Source: Ursus arctos
Taxonomy: Eukaryota; Chordata; Mammalia; Carnivora; Ursidae
Assembly (NCBI RefSeq): GCF_023065955.2
Contig: NW_026622886.1
Coordinates: 12,224,001-12,288,000, forward strand
Reading direction: 5' to 3'
Length of the DNA stretch: 64,000 nucleotides
Positions 1 to 10,870 of the stretch are shown here, piece after piece (within the stretch, counting starts at the first letter, position 1; each line of letters opens with the position of its first letter). The position numbers were made by a program, and so were the translations under genes. The notes beneath the pieces were generated by a model, which worked only from the letters and a program-made list of their open reading frames with translations, did not search any database and was not told where the DNA came from.

Positions 1-744
1 GCCAAATCTGCTCAAGAGGGGGCTCAAGGCTTTCCCCTCTACTCGCTTCATCCTGATAAAGAAGCAGCTCAGATACGACCAAGTACAAACTGGATTTGTC
101 ATGGACACAAAATTAGGCTTCCTTAGTGAGGGGTGACGTTTGCTGTGGGAGGTTGGAAGATGTTATAACAGAACTGGACGGCAGCTCTTGTCCTCGGTAG
201 CTTCCCCCTTCTGCTCTCCACTGCAAGGAGGCAGACACATTGCCTCCCCTTGGAAGGCCAGTAGGGAACTTGCTTTTCATAATTTTCTTGAAATTTTGCC
301 CTTCCTGTAAATGGATCCACTTTATCGTACTTTATATCCTTGGGCATAAAACAACCTGCGGTTAAAGGAGACAGGGGATTCTTCTGGCAGCTCAAGGAGG
401 GCTTCCCAGGGGAAGAAAATCCTGAGCCTTTGGTCACTAGGTGGACAAATGAGAAAGGAAGAGTCTAGGCAGGGAGGACACATGTAAGGCTGTGTGGAAG
501 GACAGGGTGGAAGCAAAGAGACATCATGGAATGGTGAACCCGTCACCATACGTGAGCCGCAAGGTATGTTGGGGAGGGTGTTATGACACGGAGGCAGCCA
601 AAGCAAAACTAGGAAGGTAAGTTGTAGTCCAACTATGAAAAAAGCTAAGGCTCTGATGGGGCTTGCAACCGGAGGTAATAGCTTTTACAAAGCTGAAAAA
701 TGGCAAGGTGTGTTTTATTTTCTTACAATACAAATACCATCCCT
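1..744. other. Unique sequence, no recognisable feature
   Basis: I see no repeat family, simple-sequence tract or convincing coding signal here. The short open frames on the minus strand (123-437, 322-606) overlap one another in different frames and resemble no protein family I know. Confidence 0.5.
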
Positions 745-905
745 TTAAAGGCTTACGATAAATACTAAGGGCTTCGCATACATTGCTCATTTCATTCTGC
801 AACCACCCTATGGGGTAGGGAGTGCCCATCCTTATTTTACTGATGAGAAAACTGAGGCACAGAAAGATTATCTGAGCCAACATAACCCAGTTAGTAACCT
901 ATTGA
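745..905 (-). repeat. MIR SINE remnant
   Basis: The plus strand reads as a reversed MIR: a 'catttcattctgcaaccacc' stretch, then 'gatgagaaaactgaggcac' (829-860), the reverse of the MIR core 'gtgcctcagtttcctcatc'. It is old and diverged; the ends are approximate. Confidence 0.7.
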
Positions 906-1214
906 ATTGGAATTTATAGCTGAGTCATCTAGCTCTATAAATTCCTTGGGACAAGACCCAAGTGGGTTTTATTATTGTTACTACCCTTCCTTCCTGCTAT
1001 GGGCAAAAAAATCTATCATGGTACCTGGTAGATCTCAGGCACTCAATAACCTTTGCTGCTCTCAGCCAGAGACCTCTCTGTCCTACCTTCATGCATGCAG
1101 TCATCCTCCCCAGTTTCCCAAAAGAGCCTCAGGGCACCAATTTATCATGGGGATGGGAGCATTCTAGCAGCGTATGGCTGAGTTCAGAGCTTGTTAGTCA
1201 CAGCGTGAATCACT

Positions 1215-1320
1215 TGAACTGCATTCATCCCAACAGCCCAATGCGGTAGCCACGGTCTACAGCTGAGGCTCAGAAAGGTTAAATAACTTACCCAGAGTCA
1301 CACAGTAAGTTGCAGGGATC
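1215..1320 (-). repeat. MIR SINE remnant
   Basis: Contains 'gctgaggctcagaaaggtta' and 'acttacccagagtcacacag', the reversed MIR core. The 906-1214 stretch before it is unique sequence in which I see nothing. Confidence 0.7.
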
Positions 1321-2370
1321 TTGAGGGATCTCCCTCAAGGTCTGGCTGTCCCCAGCACCCACTCCTCACCGCTTCCCCCCTACACACACACCTGTCTCCC
1401 TTCCCACCTTGTCCTAGCAGAAATGCGCCTGCCTCTGCGGGCCCCAATGACAGCTTGCTTCCTGATGGTCCCCCGCAGTGGAGGACGGATTTGCTAGGCT
1501 CTGGCTGGGCTGTTTTGTGCAGTGACCAAGGGCACACATTTTGTTAGACATTCGGCCTGAATGAGGGGCTCAGGCCTTTAGTTTGTGGCTGTGGAACAGA
1601 GAAAAGCTAACTGACCCAGAAGGGGATTGAACTTGTGACCCAGATTTCAGAGCACCAGGCGCTAACCGTGGGGCTGCAGACACAGCCCCTGAAGAGGAGG
1701 CTTTCTGGGAGACCTGCCTTGCATTTTAAATCCCATGCCCTTCTCTCCAAGGCCCCCTCTTCAGGGCTGAAGATTAAGAAACTGAGGTTCCTGCGAGAGC
1801 AGAGTGAGAAGAAAATAAATCGTGATTTAAATTCATGCCTCTGGACGCATAGCTTAGCCCGCTGAACCCCTCTCGCTTCATCTCTGCCACCTCCATTCTG
1901 TGATTTATTTCAGGCGCTGGCCCTCTGTGTATGTGTAAAAATCCCCCTGAATGCTTTCCCCTGAGGGCAGTCAATGCCTCTCTCTGAAGTTTAGCGCCAA
2001 TGCTGATGTGTGCAAAGGGATGAAAAACGTACATTTTCAAGTCTCCCCAAAGCTTGGAGCCAAAAGGAAAAAAAAAAAAGAAAAAGAAAAAAAGTTGTCC
2101 ATTCCCCTTTTTCAGCCCTCACACTTCAAATGCTAATGAAAAGTGTGTTGTCTTGGGCCCTGAATAGGTCTAAAATGCTCTGGTTTGGAAGTATTTGCAT
2201 ACCGTCCTGAATAGGGAGGCAGCCAGCAGACGGGATTAGCGATACACATCGACCCCTCCGACGGAGAGCTGACAGCGCGGAAGAAAACTGAGTGTCGGCA
2301 AAAGCCGGACTAGAAAGTGGGGGGGGAGAAGTATCGTCTCTGGAGACTCATCCTTTCCTTCCTTCTCCCT
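1321..2370. other. Mostly unique sequence with a short purine run
   Basis: No gene was recognised. A possible tRNA-derived fragment (1621-1680) is listed separately. An A-rich purine run lies at 2062-2094. A short 'gattaagaaactgaggttcc' (about 1768-1790) may be another MIR scrap. The many short open frames are incompatible with each other and look random. Confidence 0.4.
1621..1680 (-). repeat. Possible tRNA-derived ancient SINE head
   Basis: Read on the minus strand, the segment has 'acggttagcgcctggtgctc' followed by 'caagttcaatcccc'. The second part resembles a Pol III B box (GGTTCRANNCC) and the first has A-box-like spacing. No intact acceptor stem or CCA end is visible, so it is not a tRNA gene. 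It could be an old tRNA-derived SINE or chance. Confidence 0.3.
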
Positions 2371-2373
2371 CAA

Positions 2374-2383
2374 ATAGATAGAT

Positions 2384-2423
<40 letters not shown>

Positions 2424-2433
2424 TAGATAGATA
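2374..2433. repeat. (GATA)n microsatellite
   Basis: A run of ATAG/GATA tetramers about 60 bp long with small interruptions, followed by AAAT-like units. It explains the tyrosine/isoleucine/serine-rich 'peptides' that can be translated from either frame here. Confidence 0.95.
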
Positions 2434-2589
2434 AGTAAATAAATGAAAAAAGGCACAGAGTAGGTAAACTATTCCAAGTAGAGGAATTTGCACACCCCCC
2501 CCAAAAAAGGGGAAACGTTTTAACCTGCCACTCAAAAACAGCTGGCAACTTTGTAATTTTGCAATTCACCAACATGCATGCAATTTTTA

Positions 2590-3350
2590 TTTTTATGTAT
2601 TTATTTTTCTTTTATTGAAGTATAGTTGACCTATGGCCATATGCATGACGTTTTCCAATAGCCGGAACTGTTTTGCATTTTTGATGTTCAGTTTCTATCA
2701 CGAAATCATTCCCTCCCCCTATCTATGGAGCTCTGTAAAGTGTTATTTTTATTGGCCACTTACTCGTGCTTTGTTCCATAACGCATTACTCTTCCTTAGT
2801 TACAGTAAGTGTCTTCATGCTTAGAGCTCTTGATTCTGATGAGTTATGTCTTTAGAATAAATCCCTCCAAGGTTTTTTTCAGGCCCAAATGGTACAAATA
2901 TCTTCATAATTTTTGTTTTATTGATCTGTAGATTACCAACTTAGAATGCTACGAGAAGTGTGCGAATTTCCCAGTTCCCCTTCCAACACACAATCTGTTT
3001 CAATGATAATTTTTAATGAATGTTTCAGTTTCTACGACCTTAACTTTCTCTAGACTTTAGCTTCTCTAAATTGATATCTTTTTACCATCAACCTCTTTAA
3101 TCCTATTTCTTTGATCACGAATGAGAATTAAAATGTTTTCATTGATTTCCTATTTGTATTTTTCTCTTGGAGGAATTGCCTGTTTTTGCTCATTTATCAA
3201 ATGAAATGTGGACTTCTTTGATAAATTTGAATAGGTCTTTGCAAATATTAATAACACGAGCCCTTCAGATGCAAATATATTGCTCCCGTCTGTTGTTTAC
3301 TATTGTTTGGTTCTTTAGCCTTTAATAAAGCACATTCGAATCTTTACATT
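2590..3350 (-). repeat. Ancient LINE-1 remnant, antisense
   Basis: The segment opens with 'ttttattgaagtatagttga', a reversed old-L1 3' end. Further on it keeps reversed ORF2 C-terminal phrases such as 'ttgcaaatattaataacacg' and 'gtctgttgtttactattg'. It is highly diverged with no open frame, and could be more than one fragment. Confidence 0.5.
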
Positions 3351-4116
3351 TTCCAACTAACCTGTTTCGGCGTTTGGGATCCCAACAGACATTTTGTGTG
3401 GAACTCCGAGCTGCAGTCTAAATGCAAGTCAAGGTACCAGCTAATTCTGAAGCTGAGGAAGCAGCTAAGGGCCTGAGACGGCTAGGAGCTAAGAATTAAA
3501 GGAAGCGCGTCTCCAAGCTTAATATCTTGGATTCTATCACACACCTGCCCTTCCTTGTCCTTCTGTAGAACCCAGTGATCACCAGCCATCGGACCATTGC
3601 AGGACGGTGTGATTTAAGATCTCAGGGAATCCCGCTTTCCAGACAAGCAAGGAAAGGGCTCATTTCTCTGGCCACTGTTATGTTAATGTAACAGTGTGTA
3701 CAAAAGAAATGAAGTATATTGCACTAAAAAATTATTTCTTGTTAGTAGTGAACCACAGAGTAATTCATTAAAAATATTTTTGTTTGTAATGCCTAACATG
3801 AAGGCCACCAGCTTGCATGAAAAATGCAGTCGATTTATGCCAACCTTCTGCCATTAGAGCATTAGAGGTGAATCGAAGAAACATCAAAGCTCTAAAAGGC
3901 AGACGCATTAGGCACCTCCCTTTTACTTTTTGGAGTTTTCGAGTAAAATTTTCTATCAGGGAAGCTCAGAAGATACCAAAAATTCCTTTTCTTCCTTACA
4001 AAACATGACATACCTGGTTGTATTAAGATAACGTTATGCACGATGGAGACACTTAACAGGGAATTCTTAAATCTTTGAAAGCAGGACAGCTGCATACAAG
4101 TTTGTTAATGTGTGGG
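3351..4116. other. Unique sequence, no recognisable feature
   Basis: I see no repeat or gene. Some CpG-containing words (3365-3375, 3507-3510) stand out in otherwise AT-rich DNA but do not form an island. Confidence 0.45.
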
Positions 4117-4335
4117 AGCAATTCTTTTTTTTTTTTTTAAGATTTTATTTATTTATTCGACAGAGATAGAGACGGCCAGCGAGAGAGGGAACACAAGCAG
4201 GGGGAGTGGGAGAGGAAGAAGCAGGCTCATAGCGGAAGAGCCTGATGTGGGGCTCGATCCCACAACGCCGGGATCACGCCCTGAGCCGAAGGCAGACGTT
4301 TAACCGCTGTGCCACCCAGGCGCCCCAGCAACTCT
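4117..4335 (-). repeat. Bear-type CAN-SINE with target-site duplication
   Basis: A full-length tRNA-Lys-derived SINE on the minus strand (about 4126-4326): poly(T), then 'ttattcgacagag', the bear-type 'gggagtgggagaggaagaag' body and a 'ccacccaggcgcccc' head. It is flanked by AGCAATTCT (4117-4125) and AGCAACTCT (4327-4335), a target-site duplication with one mismatch. The TCGAATAAAT tail and CAGCGGTTAAA head are the features that suggest Ursidae. Confidence 0.93.
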
Positions 4336-5350
4336 TCTTTTTAAAAGAGAACTTATTTAAAAGCTTTCTACAACTATTATTCTGTGATTCTGTATACATC
4401 ATAAACATCCCACTCTGTAATACGTATCTGCATTTTGGAAATTTTTTAAAGAAGGTTTTTTGTTTCCTCGTTAAAACGCTCAAAGCTTTGAGCCAAGTAG
4501 GGTGATGAACTTTGAGCCAAGAAGGGATACAAAAGAAAAATAATGCAAAGGGTTTTTTCTTCTTTTATAAAGCTCCACCTACTTACTTACCTACATATTT
4601 ACCTGCCTATCCAATGTGCACGTCAGCACACGTTCATTGAGACCTAATCAGTATCGTGTTTTCACGAAGGTGTTTCAAGGACACAAACAGATATCTCTTG
4701 TGCTTACAAAAATAAAAAGAGAAATCACAATAAATGATAGTATATGCTACATACGAAATTAGTGGCAAAGCCAAGAGATCTAGAGCAGTGCTATTTAATC
4801 TGTGCCCCTCAGGCTCATGCCAGTCCCCTGACTGTTCTGGTCTGAGGTGATATAAATACAAAAATTGAAAATATGCATTTGGAAACTTTCATAGAAATTT
4901 GACAGAGTGATTTTTATGTTTGTTGAGCCTCATAATTATGTATCTGGCCTTGTATTTCATATGGCTTTTTTAAATTCCTTTATTCTAGTTGTTTTTTTGT
5001 ATTATGTTTTGCAAAAACAGACGTCTATGAACGGTAATTTTGAACACAGGCTTGGCCCTTCACTCTGAACAACTGAGACAGAACATATGCATTTGCACAC
5101 ACACACAAGGCTTAGCATCCTGTCTACGGTAGAAAAATACCCTGTGGGAGAGCACGCATGTGACTTGTCCTCAGTTATTGTCAGCAAAGGAAGTTCTTCC
5201 TCTGAAACCCTACCTTCTCTGTCTCGGAAGAAACCTCCTTCTACCTTCATGTCTTCAGAGGCTGTCCTCTTTCAAGATAATGATTATCACCGTTGGATCT
5301 TGAGGGTTTAGTACCAAAACTCAAAGTCACGTCTCCTTCTAGAAAACAAG
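4336..5350. other. Unique sequence
   Basis: No gene is recognised. About 4785-4900 is weakly reminiscent of a reversed hAT-Charlie end, but too diverged to call. Direct copies of 'actttgagccaa' / 'gctttgagccaa' occur near 4485-4520. Confidence 0.4.
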
Positions 5351-6170
5351 TATCTTGATGAAGTCCCAATATTTTATTGTCGCTTTTGTTTCCCTTGCCT
5401 CAGGAGACGTATCTAGTAAGAAGTTGCTACAGCCCATGTCAGAGAGATTACTGCTTGTGTTCTCCTCTAGGATTTTAATGGTTTCATGTCTCACATTTAG
5501 GTCTTTTCATTCATTTGAAATTTGTTTTTGTGTATGGTGTAAGAAAGTGGTCCTGTTTTATTCTTTTACCTGTTGCTGTCCAGTTTTCCCAACACCATTT
5601 GTTGAAGAGTCTGTTTTTTTCCCCATTGGTTATTCTTTCCTGCTTTGTCAAAGATTAATTGACCATAGGGTTGTGGGTTCATTTCTGGGTTTTCTGTTCT
5701 GTTCCATTGATCTATGTGTCTGTTTTTGTGCCAGTAACATATTGTCTTGATCATTACAGCTTTGTAATAGAGCTTGAAGTCTGGAATTGTGATCCCTCTA
5801 GCTTTGCTTCTCTTTTTCAAGGTTGTTTTGGCTATGTGGGATCTTTCACGGTTCCATACAAATTTTAGGATTGTTTGTTCTAGCTCTGTGAAAAATGCTG
5901 GTGGTATTTTGATAGGGCTTGCATTTAATGTGTAGCTTTGGGTAATATAGACATTTTAACAGTCTTTGTTCTTCCAATCCATGAGCATAGAATGTCTTTC
6001 CATTTCTTTGTGTTGTCTTCAATTTCTTTCATCGGTGTTTTATAGTCTTCAGAGTACAGGTCTTTCACTTCTTTGGTTAGGTTTATTCCTAGATAGCTCA
6101 TGGTTTTGGTGTAACTGTAAATGGGATTGATTCCTTGTTTTTCTCTTTCTGCTCTTCATTATTGGTGTAT

Positions 6171-6413
6171 AGAAATGCAACAGGGGCACCTACCTGTGTG
6201 GCTGAGTCAGTTAAGCATCCGACTCTTGATTTCGGCTCAGGTCATGATCTCAGAGTCCTGTGATTGAGCCCTGCGTCAGGCTCTACTCTCAGCAGGGAGT
6301 CAGCTTGAGGATTCTCTCCCTCTCCCTCTGCCCCTCCTCCTGGTCATGCTCTCTCTTTCTCTTTCTAAAATGAATAAATAAATCTTTTTTTTTTTTTTTA
6401 AAGAAATGCACCA
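6171..6413 (+). repeat. CAN-SINE nested in the L1
   Basis: A plus-strand SINE of an older subtype (about 6184-6401): 'ggggcacctacctgtgtggc' head, 'cggctcaggtcatgatctca' core, pyrimidine-rich region, 'aaatgaataaataaatc' and poly(T) tail. It is flanked by AGAAATGCAACAG (6171-6183) and AGAAATGCACCAG (6402-6414, one mismatch). It is inserted into the inverted half of the L1 and so is younger than it. Confidence 0.92.
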
Positions 6414-7922
6414 GATTTCTGTATGTTGATTTTGTATCCTGTGACTTTACTGAATTTGTTTATTAGTTCTAGCATTTTATTGGTGATCCTTTTGGTTTTC
6501 TATGTAGAATATTATGTCATCTGCAAATAGTGAAAGTTCTACTTCTTCCTTGCCTTTTATTTCTTTTTTGTTGTCTGATTGCTGTGGCTAGGACTTCCAG
6601 TACTATGTTAAATAATAGCAGTGAGAGTGGACATCCCTCTTTTGTTGCTGACAATTGAAGAAAAGCTCTCAGTTTTTTCCCATTGAGGATGATATTTGCT
6701 GTGGGTTTTTCATATGTGACCTTTATTATGTTGAATTATGTTCCCTCTAAACCTACTTTGTTGAGGGTTTTTATCATGAATCAACATTGTATTTGTCAAA
6801 TACTTTTCAGCACTTATTGAAAGGATCATATGGTTCCTATCCTTTCTTTTATCAGTGTGGTGTATCATGTTGATTGATTTGCGAATATTGAGCCATCCTT
6901 GAAACTGAGGAGTAAATTCCACTTGATTGTGGTGAATGATTCTTCTAGTGTATTGTTGGATTTGATTTACTAGTGTTTTATTTAGAATTTTTGCATCCAT
7001 ATTCATCAGGGATACTGATCGGTAGTTCTCTTTTTTTGTAGAGTCTTTATCTGGTTTTGGTATTGGGGTAATATTGGCCTCATAGAATGAATTTGGAAGT
7101 TTTTTTTTCCTTTTCTATTTTTTGGAATAGATTGAGAAGAATAGGTGTTAACTTTTCTTTAAATGTTTGGTAGAATTCACCTGTGAAGCCATCTGGCCCT
7201 GGACTTTTGTTTGTTACGAGATTTTTTAATTGCTGATTCAATTTCTTGGCTGGTTATTGGTCTGTTCAAGTTTTCTATTTCCTCAAAATAAAAAGCTTCT
7301 GCATAGCAAAGGAAAAGATCAACAAAACTAAAAGGCAACCTACTGAATGGGAGAAGATATTTGTAAATGACATATCTGATAAAGGATTAGTATCCAAGAT
7401 ATATAAAGAACTTATAAAATTCAACACCCCAAAAAACAAATAATCTAATTAAAAATGGACAGAAGACATGAATAGACATTTTTCCAAAGAGGACATAGAG
7501 ATGGCCGACGGACACATGAAAAGATGTTCAACATCACGCATCATCAGGGAAATGCAAATCAAAACTACAGTGAGATACCACTTTACAACTTGTCAGAATG
7601 ACTAACACCAAAAACACAGGAAACAACAGGTGTTAGTGAGGATGTGGAGAAAGGGGAAATCTCCTGCACTGTTAGTGGGAGTGCAAACTAGTGCAACCAC
7701 TGTGGAGGACGGTATGGAGCTTCCTCACGAAGTTAAAAATAGAACTACTCTACAATCCAGTAATTGCAGTACTGGGTATTTACTCTGAGAATACAAAAAT
7801 ACTAATTCAAAGGATACATGCACCCTGATATTTATGATATTTATAGCAGCATTACCTACAATAGCCAAACTATGGAAACAGGCCAAGTGTCTATAGACTA
7901 ATGAATGAATAAAGAAGAGGTG

Positions 7923-7924
<2 letters not shown>

Positions 7925-7965
<41 letters not shown>

Positions 7966-8056
7966 GTGTGTATATATATGGTATATACATATATATATGG
8001 GGTATATATATATATACGGTATATATATATGGTATATATATATTACATATATATGT
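7925..8056. repeat. Compound (GT)n/(TA)n microsatellite inside L1
   Basis: About 19 GT units (7925-7962) followed by irregular TATATA/GGTATA blocks to 8056. The tract replaces the short GT/TA stretch found at this point before the 'ggaatattcttcagccataa' part of carnivore L1 ORF2, so it probably grew from the L1's own sequence. Confidence 0.93.
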
Positions 8057-8467
8057 GGAATATTCTTCAGCCATAAAAAGAATGAAATCTTGCCATTTGC
8101 AGCAATGTAGATGGAGCTAGAGGGAATTACGCTAAGTGAAATAAGTTAGTCAGAGAAAGACAAATAGCGTTATGATTTCACTCATATGTGGAGTTTAAGA
8201 AACAAAACAAACAAGCTTAGGGGAAAAGAAAAAAAGAGAGAGAGAGACAAATCAAGACACAATCTCTTAACTATAGAGAGCAAACTGATGGTTACCAGAG
8301 GGGAGGTGGGTGGGGGGATGGTTTGAATAGATGATGGGGATTAAGGAATGCATTGGTTGTGACAAGCACCGGGATTGACATATGGAAGTGTTGAATCACT
8401 ATATTATGCACCTGAAACTAATATTACACTGTATGTTAACTAACCGGAATTTAAATAAAAATCTAAA

Positions 8468-9189
8468 GAAAAACACACAGGCATCTTAAAAAAAAACCTC
8501 AAGGAAAAGAAGCTAAAAGAATGCTGGGAGAAAAATTTAAAAGATATCCTGTCAAAGTCTGTTATATCATTTTTCCTACTTATTTAGGAACAGAAATTAT
8601 TCAAAGGGCAAATTCCCATTTTCATATTTGCCTGACAAACTTCCTATAAAACTAAGGGGAAATGAGTAAAGGCTTATACCTTTATAAGGTAAAAATATCT
8701 TTATACATATATATTATAGATTTATATTAAATATTATATATTATTTTATATAGATTATATATTATAAATATATATTATACATTTATTATATTACACATCT
8801 ATTATTTCATAATACATGGGTTGTATATAATAGAAGTATATTATACTTTTTATATTAATTATATAATTTTATAGATTGTTAATATTGTTACAAGCATAGA
8901 TTTATGAAAATTTAGAATTGAAAGAGATCTTCAAGGTTCTTCCAGGTATTTTGCAAAATACGTTCCATGGAAATATCGTGAATGGTCATTCAGAAGGAAA
9001 AAGGTTTCTGTGCTTAAATAAGTTTGGATACTTTTGAATTAAATAAAGTTATTACCCCTGGATTTCTCAGAGTCTTTAATGATATTTTCTGAATAAGGGT
9101 CCTGCATTTTTGTTTTGCACTGAGTCCCATAGATTATGTAACCAGTCCTGCTGGGAAGTTTGAACTGTGAAGGGAACTTTTGCACAAAA
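8468..9189. other. AT-rich unique sequence
   Basis: The stretch 8695-8885 is nearly pure A/T with repeated TATTATATA words. The rest is unique DNA with no gene seen. Confidence 0.55.
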
Positions 9190-10300
9190 ATCTGAGGGAG
9201 GTAAAAAGAAAGCTTTGTAGCTATGGGGGAAAGAGCATTCTGGGCAGAGGGAAAAGCATGTGCAAAGCCTCTGAGCGGAAACATGCCCAGTGTTTTCTGG
9301 ACACAGAAAGGAGAAAGGAAAAAATTAGCAAAGGGGAGAGGAGAAGCTGCTGAGGTCATAGTGATTTGTGATGGGGGAAGAGGGGCCAGGACTAGGGTAG
9401 GGCCCTGGAAGGCCATAGTGAAGATCTTTAGCTTTTCTCTGTGTGAGAAGGAAACACAGGAGAGGACGGTTTTGAGCAGTGACATGATTTGTTTTACCTT
9501 TTTTTTTTTAAGATTTTTTATTTATTTGGCAGAAAGAGAGACAGCCAGAGAGAGAGAGAACACAAGCAAGAGGAGTAGGAGAGGAAGAAGCAGGCTCCCA
9601 GCAGAGGAGCCTGATGTGGGGCTCAATCCCAGAATGCCGGGATCATACCCTGAACCGAAGGCAGACGCTTAACGACTGCGCCACCAAGGCGCCCCTGTTT
9701 TACCTTTAAATAGGACCACTTTGGCTTCAGGGTTGAAGGTCAATTCCAACAGAGGTGTGAGGGTGGGGGATGGGCAGGGAGAACATTAAAGCCAAAGCAG
9801 GGAGACCACTTTGGAGGCACTGCAATGGTCCAAGTAAGAGATGATGGTGGCCGGGAGGTATTCTGAAAGGGACACAAACAATCCATGCTGAACGGTTGGC
9901 TGTGGGTGTCAGAGAGGGTCAAGATGACCACAAGAGTTTTGGTTTGCAGTGACTGGCAGAATGGAATTGCCAATAATAAATAAGGAGTGGGTTTTAAGGA
10001 AAAGGTTAGGGGTTCCATGTGGACATGCTAAGTTTGAAAATACAGAGTGTACACCTGGATATAAGCTTTAGGACTCAGAGGAGATGGTGTGGCTGAAAAA
10101 TATAAATATAAATTCGAAAGTAGTCAATTTATAGATTATATTCAAAACCGTGGGATTGGATGACATTCCAAGGGAGGGGGAATTGATCCAGACAAGTAGG
10201 GCCCAGATTTGAGCCTTGGAATATGTGAAAAGTGCAGTGACCGGGGAGATGAGAACATACTTGCAAAGGAGGCTAAGACTTCTCAGCAATATCAAGGATT
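9190..10300 (+). repeat. Old interspersed repeat, family unassigned
   Basis: The sequence has the wording of a common old mammalian repeat that I recognise but cannot name: 'gagcattctgggcagaggga', 'aagcatgtgcaaagcctctg', 'gacggttttgagcagtgaca', 'gagatgatggtggcc', 'ggacatgctaagtttgaaaa'. A SINE (9490-9707) interrupts it. A second diverged copy lies at 19150-19790 and a piece of a third at 58640-58760. The open frame 9223-9672 runs through this repeat into the SINE and is not a gene. Confidence 0.6.
9490..9707 (-). repeat. Bear-type CAN-SINE with perfect target-site duplication
   Basis: A minus-strand SINE (about 9502-9695) with poly(T), 'tttatttggcagaaagagag', 'gaggaagaagcaggctccca' body and 'gcgccaccaaggcgcccc' head. 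It is flanked by a perfect 12-bp duplication, TGTTTTACCTTT (9490-9501 and 9696-9707). Confidence 0.95.
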
Positions 10301-10385
10301 AACGTCTTTTCAATCATCCTTATCCTTTTTTGATACCCATAATATTAGTAATACCTACCTTGTAAAGATTTCATGGCATAATTTA

Positions 10386-10587
10386 TTTTTTTAATTTTTT
10401 AAAAGATTTTATTGGTTTGTGAGAGAGAGAGGGAACAAAGCAGGGGGAACGGCAGGCAGAGCAGACAGAGGGAGAAGCAGGCTCCCCACTGAGCAAGGAG
10501 CCTGATGCAGGACTGGATACCAGGACCCTGGGATCATGACCTGAGCCGAAGGCAGACGCTTAACCGACTGAGCCACCCAGGCATCCC
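10386..10587 (-). repeat. CAN-SINE, left member of an inverted pair
   Basis: A minus-strand SINE with poly(T), 'aaaagattttattggtttgt' and head 'cacccaggcatccc'. Its central 81 bp (10466-10546) are identical, in reverse, to 10657-10737 of the neighbouring SINE, including uncommon bases ('tggtatccagtcctgc'), while heads and tails of the two differ. The left flank TCATGGCATAATTTA (10371-10385) has its partner not as a direct but as an inverted copy at 10601-10615. Confidence 0.93.
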
Positions 10588-10615
10588 TGCTCTAGAAATC
10601 TAAATTATGCCCTGA
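10588..10615. other. 28-bp inverted spacer between two SINEs
   Basis: On the plus strand this reads TGCTCTAGAAATC followed by TAAATTATGCCCTGA. Its reverse complement would join the left flank (TCATGGCATAATTTA, 10371-10385, 14 of 15 matching) to the right flank (TCTAGAGCA, 10818-10826, 9 of 9). Flipping it restores direct target-site duplications for both SINEs and a continuous MIR, so it is a small inversion. Confidence 0.85.
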
Positions 10616-10817
10616 GGGACACCTGGGTGACTCAGTCAGTTAAGTGTCTGCCTTCAGCTCAGGTCATGATCCCAGGGTCCTGGTATCCAGTCCTGCATCA
10701 GGCTCCTTGCTCAGTGGGGAGCCTGCTTCTCCCTCTGCCTGACACTCTCCCTGCTTGTGCTCTCTCCCTCTCTCTCTCTGGCAGATAAATTAATAAAATC
10801 TTTTAAAAATATATATA
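10616..10817 (+). repeat. CAN-SINE, right member of an inverted pair
   Basis: A plus-strand SINE: head 'gggacacctgggtgactcag', core 'gctcaggtcatgatccc', pyrimidine-rich part and 'taataaaatcttttaaaaat' tail. The 3' flank TCTAGAGCA (10818-10826) has its partner only in inverted form at 10588-10596. It lies 28 bp from, and head-to-head with, the preceding SINE. Confidence 0.93.
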
Positions 10818-10870
10818 TCTAGAGCAATCTCTGGCCCACAGTAAGATTCAATAAATTACAGCTATTTATT

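Larger units (their letters stand above)
5351..8467 (+). mobile_element. Carnivore LINE-1 with 5' inversion
   Basis: This is one L1 insertion in two parts. From 5351 to about 7284 the plus strand is antisense to L1 ORF2: minus-strand frames read reverse-transcriptase phrases such as [20 protein letters not shown] and [11 protein letters not shown]. From about 7283 to 8467 it is sense, beginning [20 protein letters not shown] (ORF2 C-terminus), then 3' UTR ending 'actggaatttaaataaaaat'-like. The left end (5351) and the start of the sense part are adjacent in a normal L1 (both carry the TCAAGATA position), as expected of twin priming. ORF2 is frameshifted and interrupted and the 5' half is missing, so the copy is dead. 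A faint AGAAAACA-like duplication may flank it (about 5341 and 8466). Confidence 0.88.
10305..10870 (+). repeat. MIR SINE split by two CAN-SINEs
   Basis: The MIR 3' half can be read across the insertions: 'agtaatacctaccttgtaaa' (10348-10368) to 10385, then 10818-10870 with 'caatctctggcccacagtaa' and 'ttcaataaattacagc'. The middle bases between (10588-10615) are present but inverted. Confidence 0.75.

Noticed and set aside
2374..2433. CRISPR-like array or satellite
   Set aside because: A simple GATA tetranucleotide run with no spacers; no CRISPR array is to be expected or seen in this vertebrate DNA.
4117..4335. tRNA-Lys gene from the SINE head
   Set aside because: SINE heads keep Pol III promoter boxes but lack an intact cloverleaf; the poly(A) tail and target-site duplication show retroposition. 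The same holds for the other CAN-SINEs.
7905..8120. Cys/Val and Tyr/Ile-rich frames
   Set aside because: They arise from the GT/TA microsatellite inside the L1.
9223..9672. 149-codon plus frame and the opposite 148-codon frame at 9039-9485
   Set aside because: They mirror each other over an old repeat, and the plus frame continues into a SINE body.
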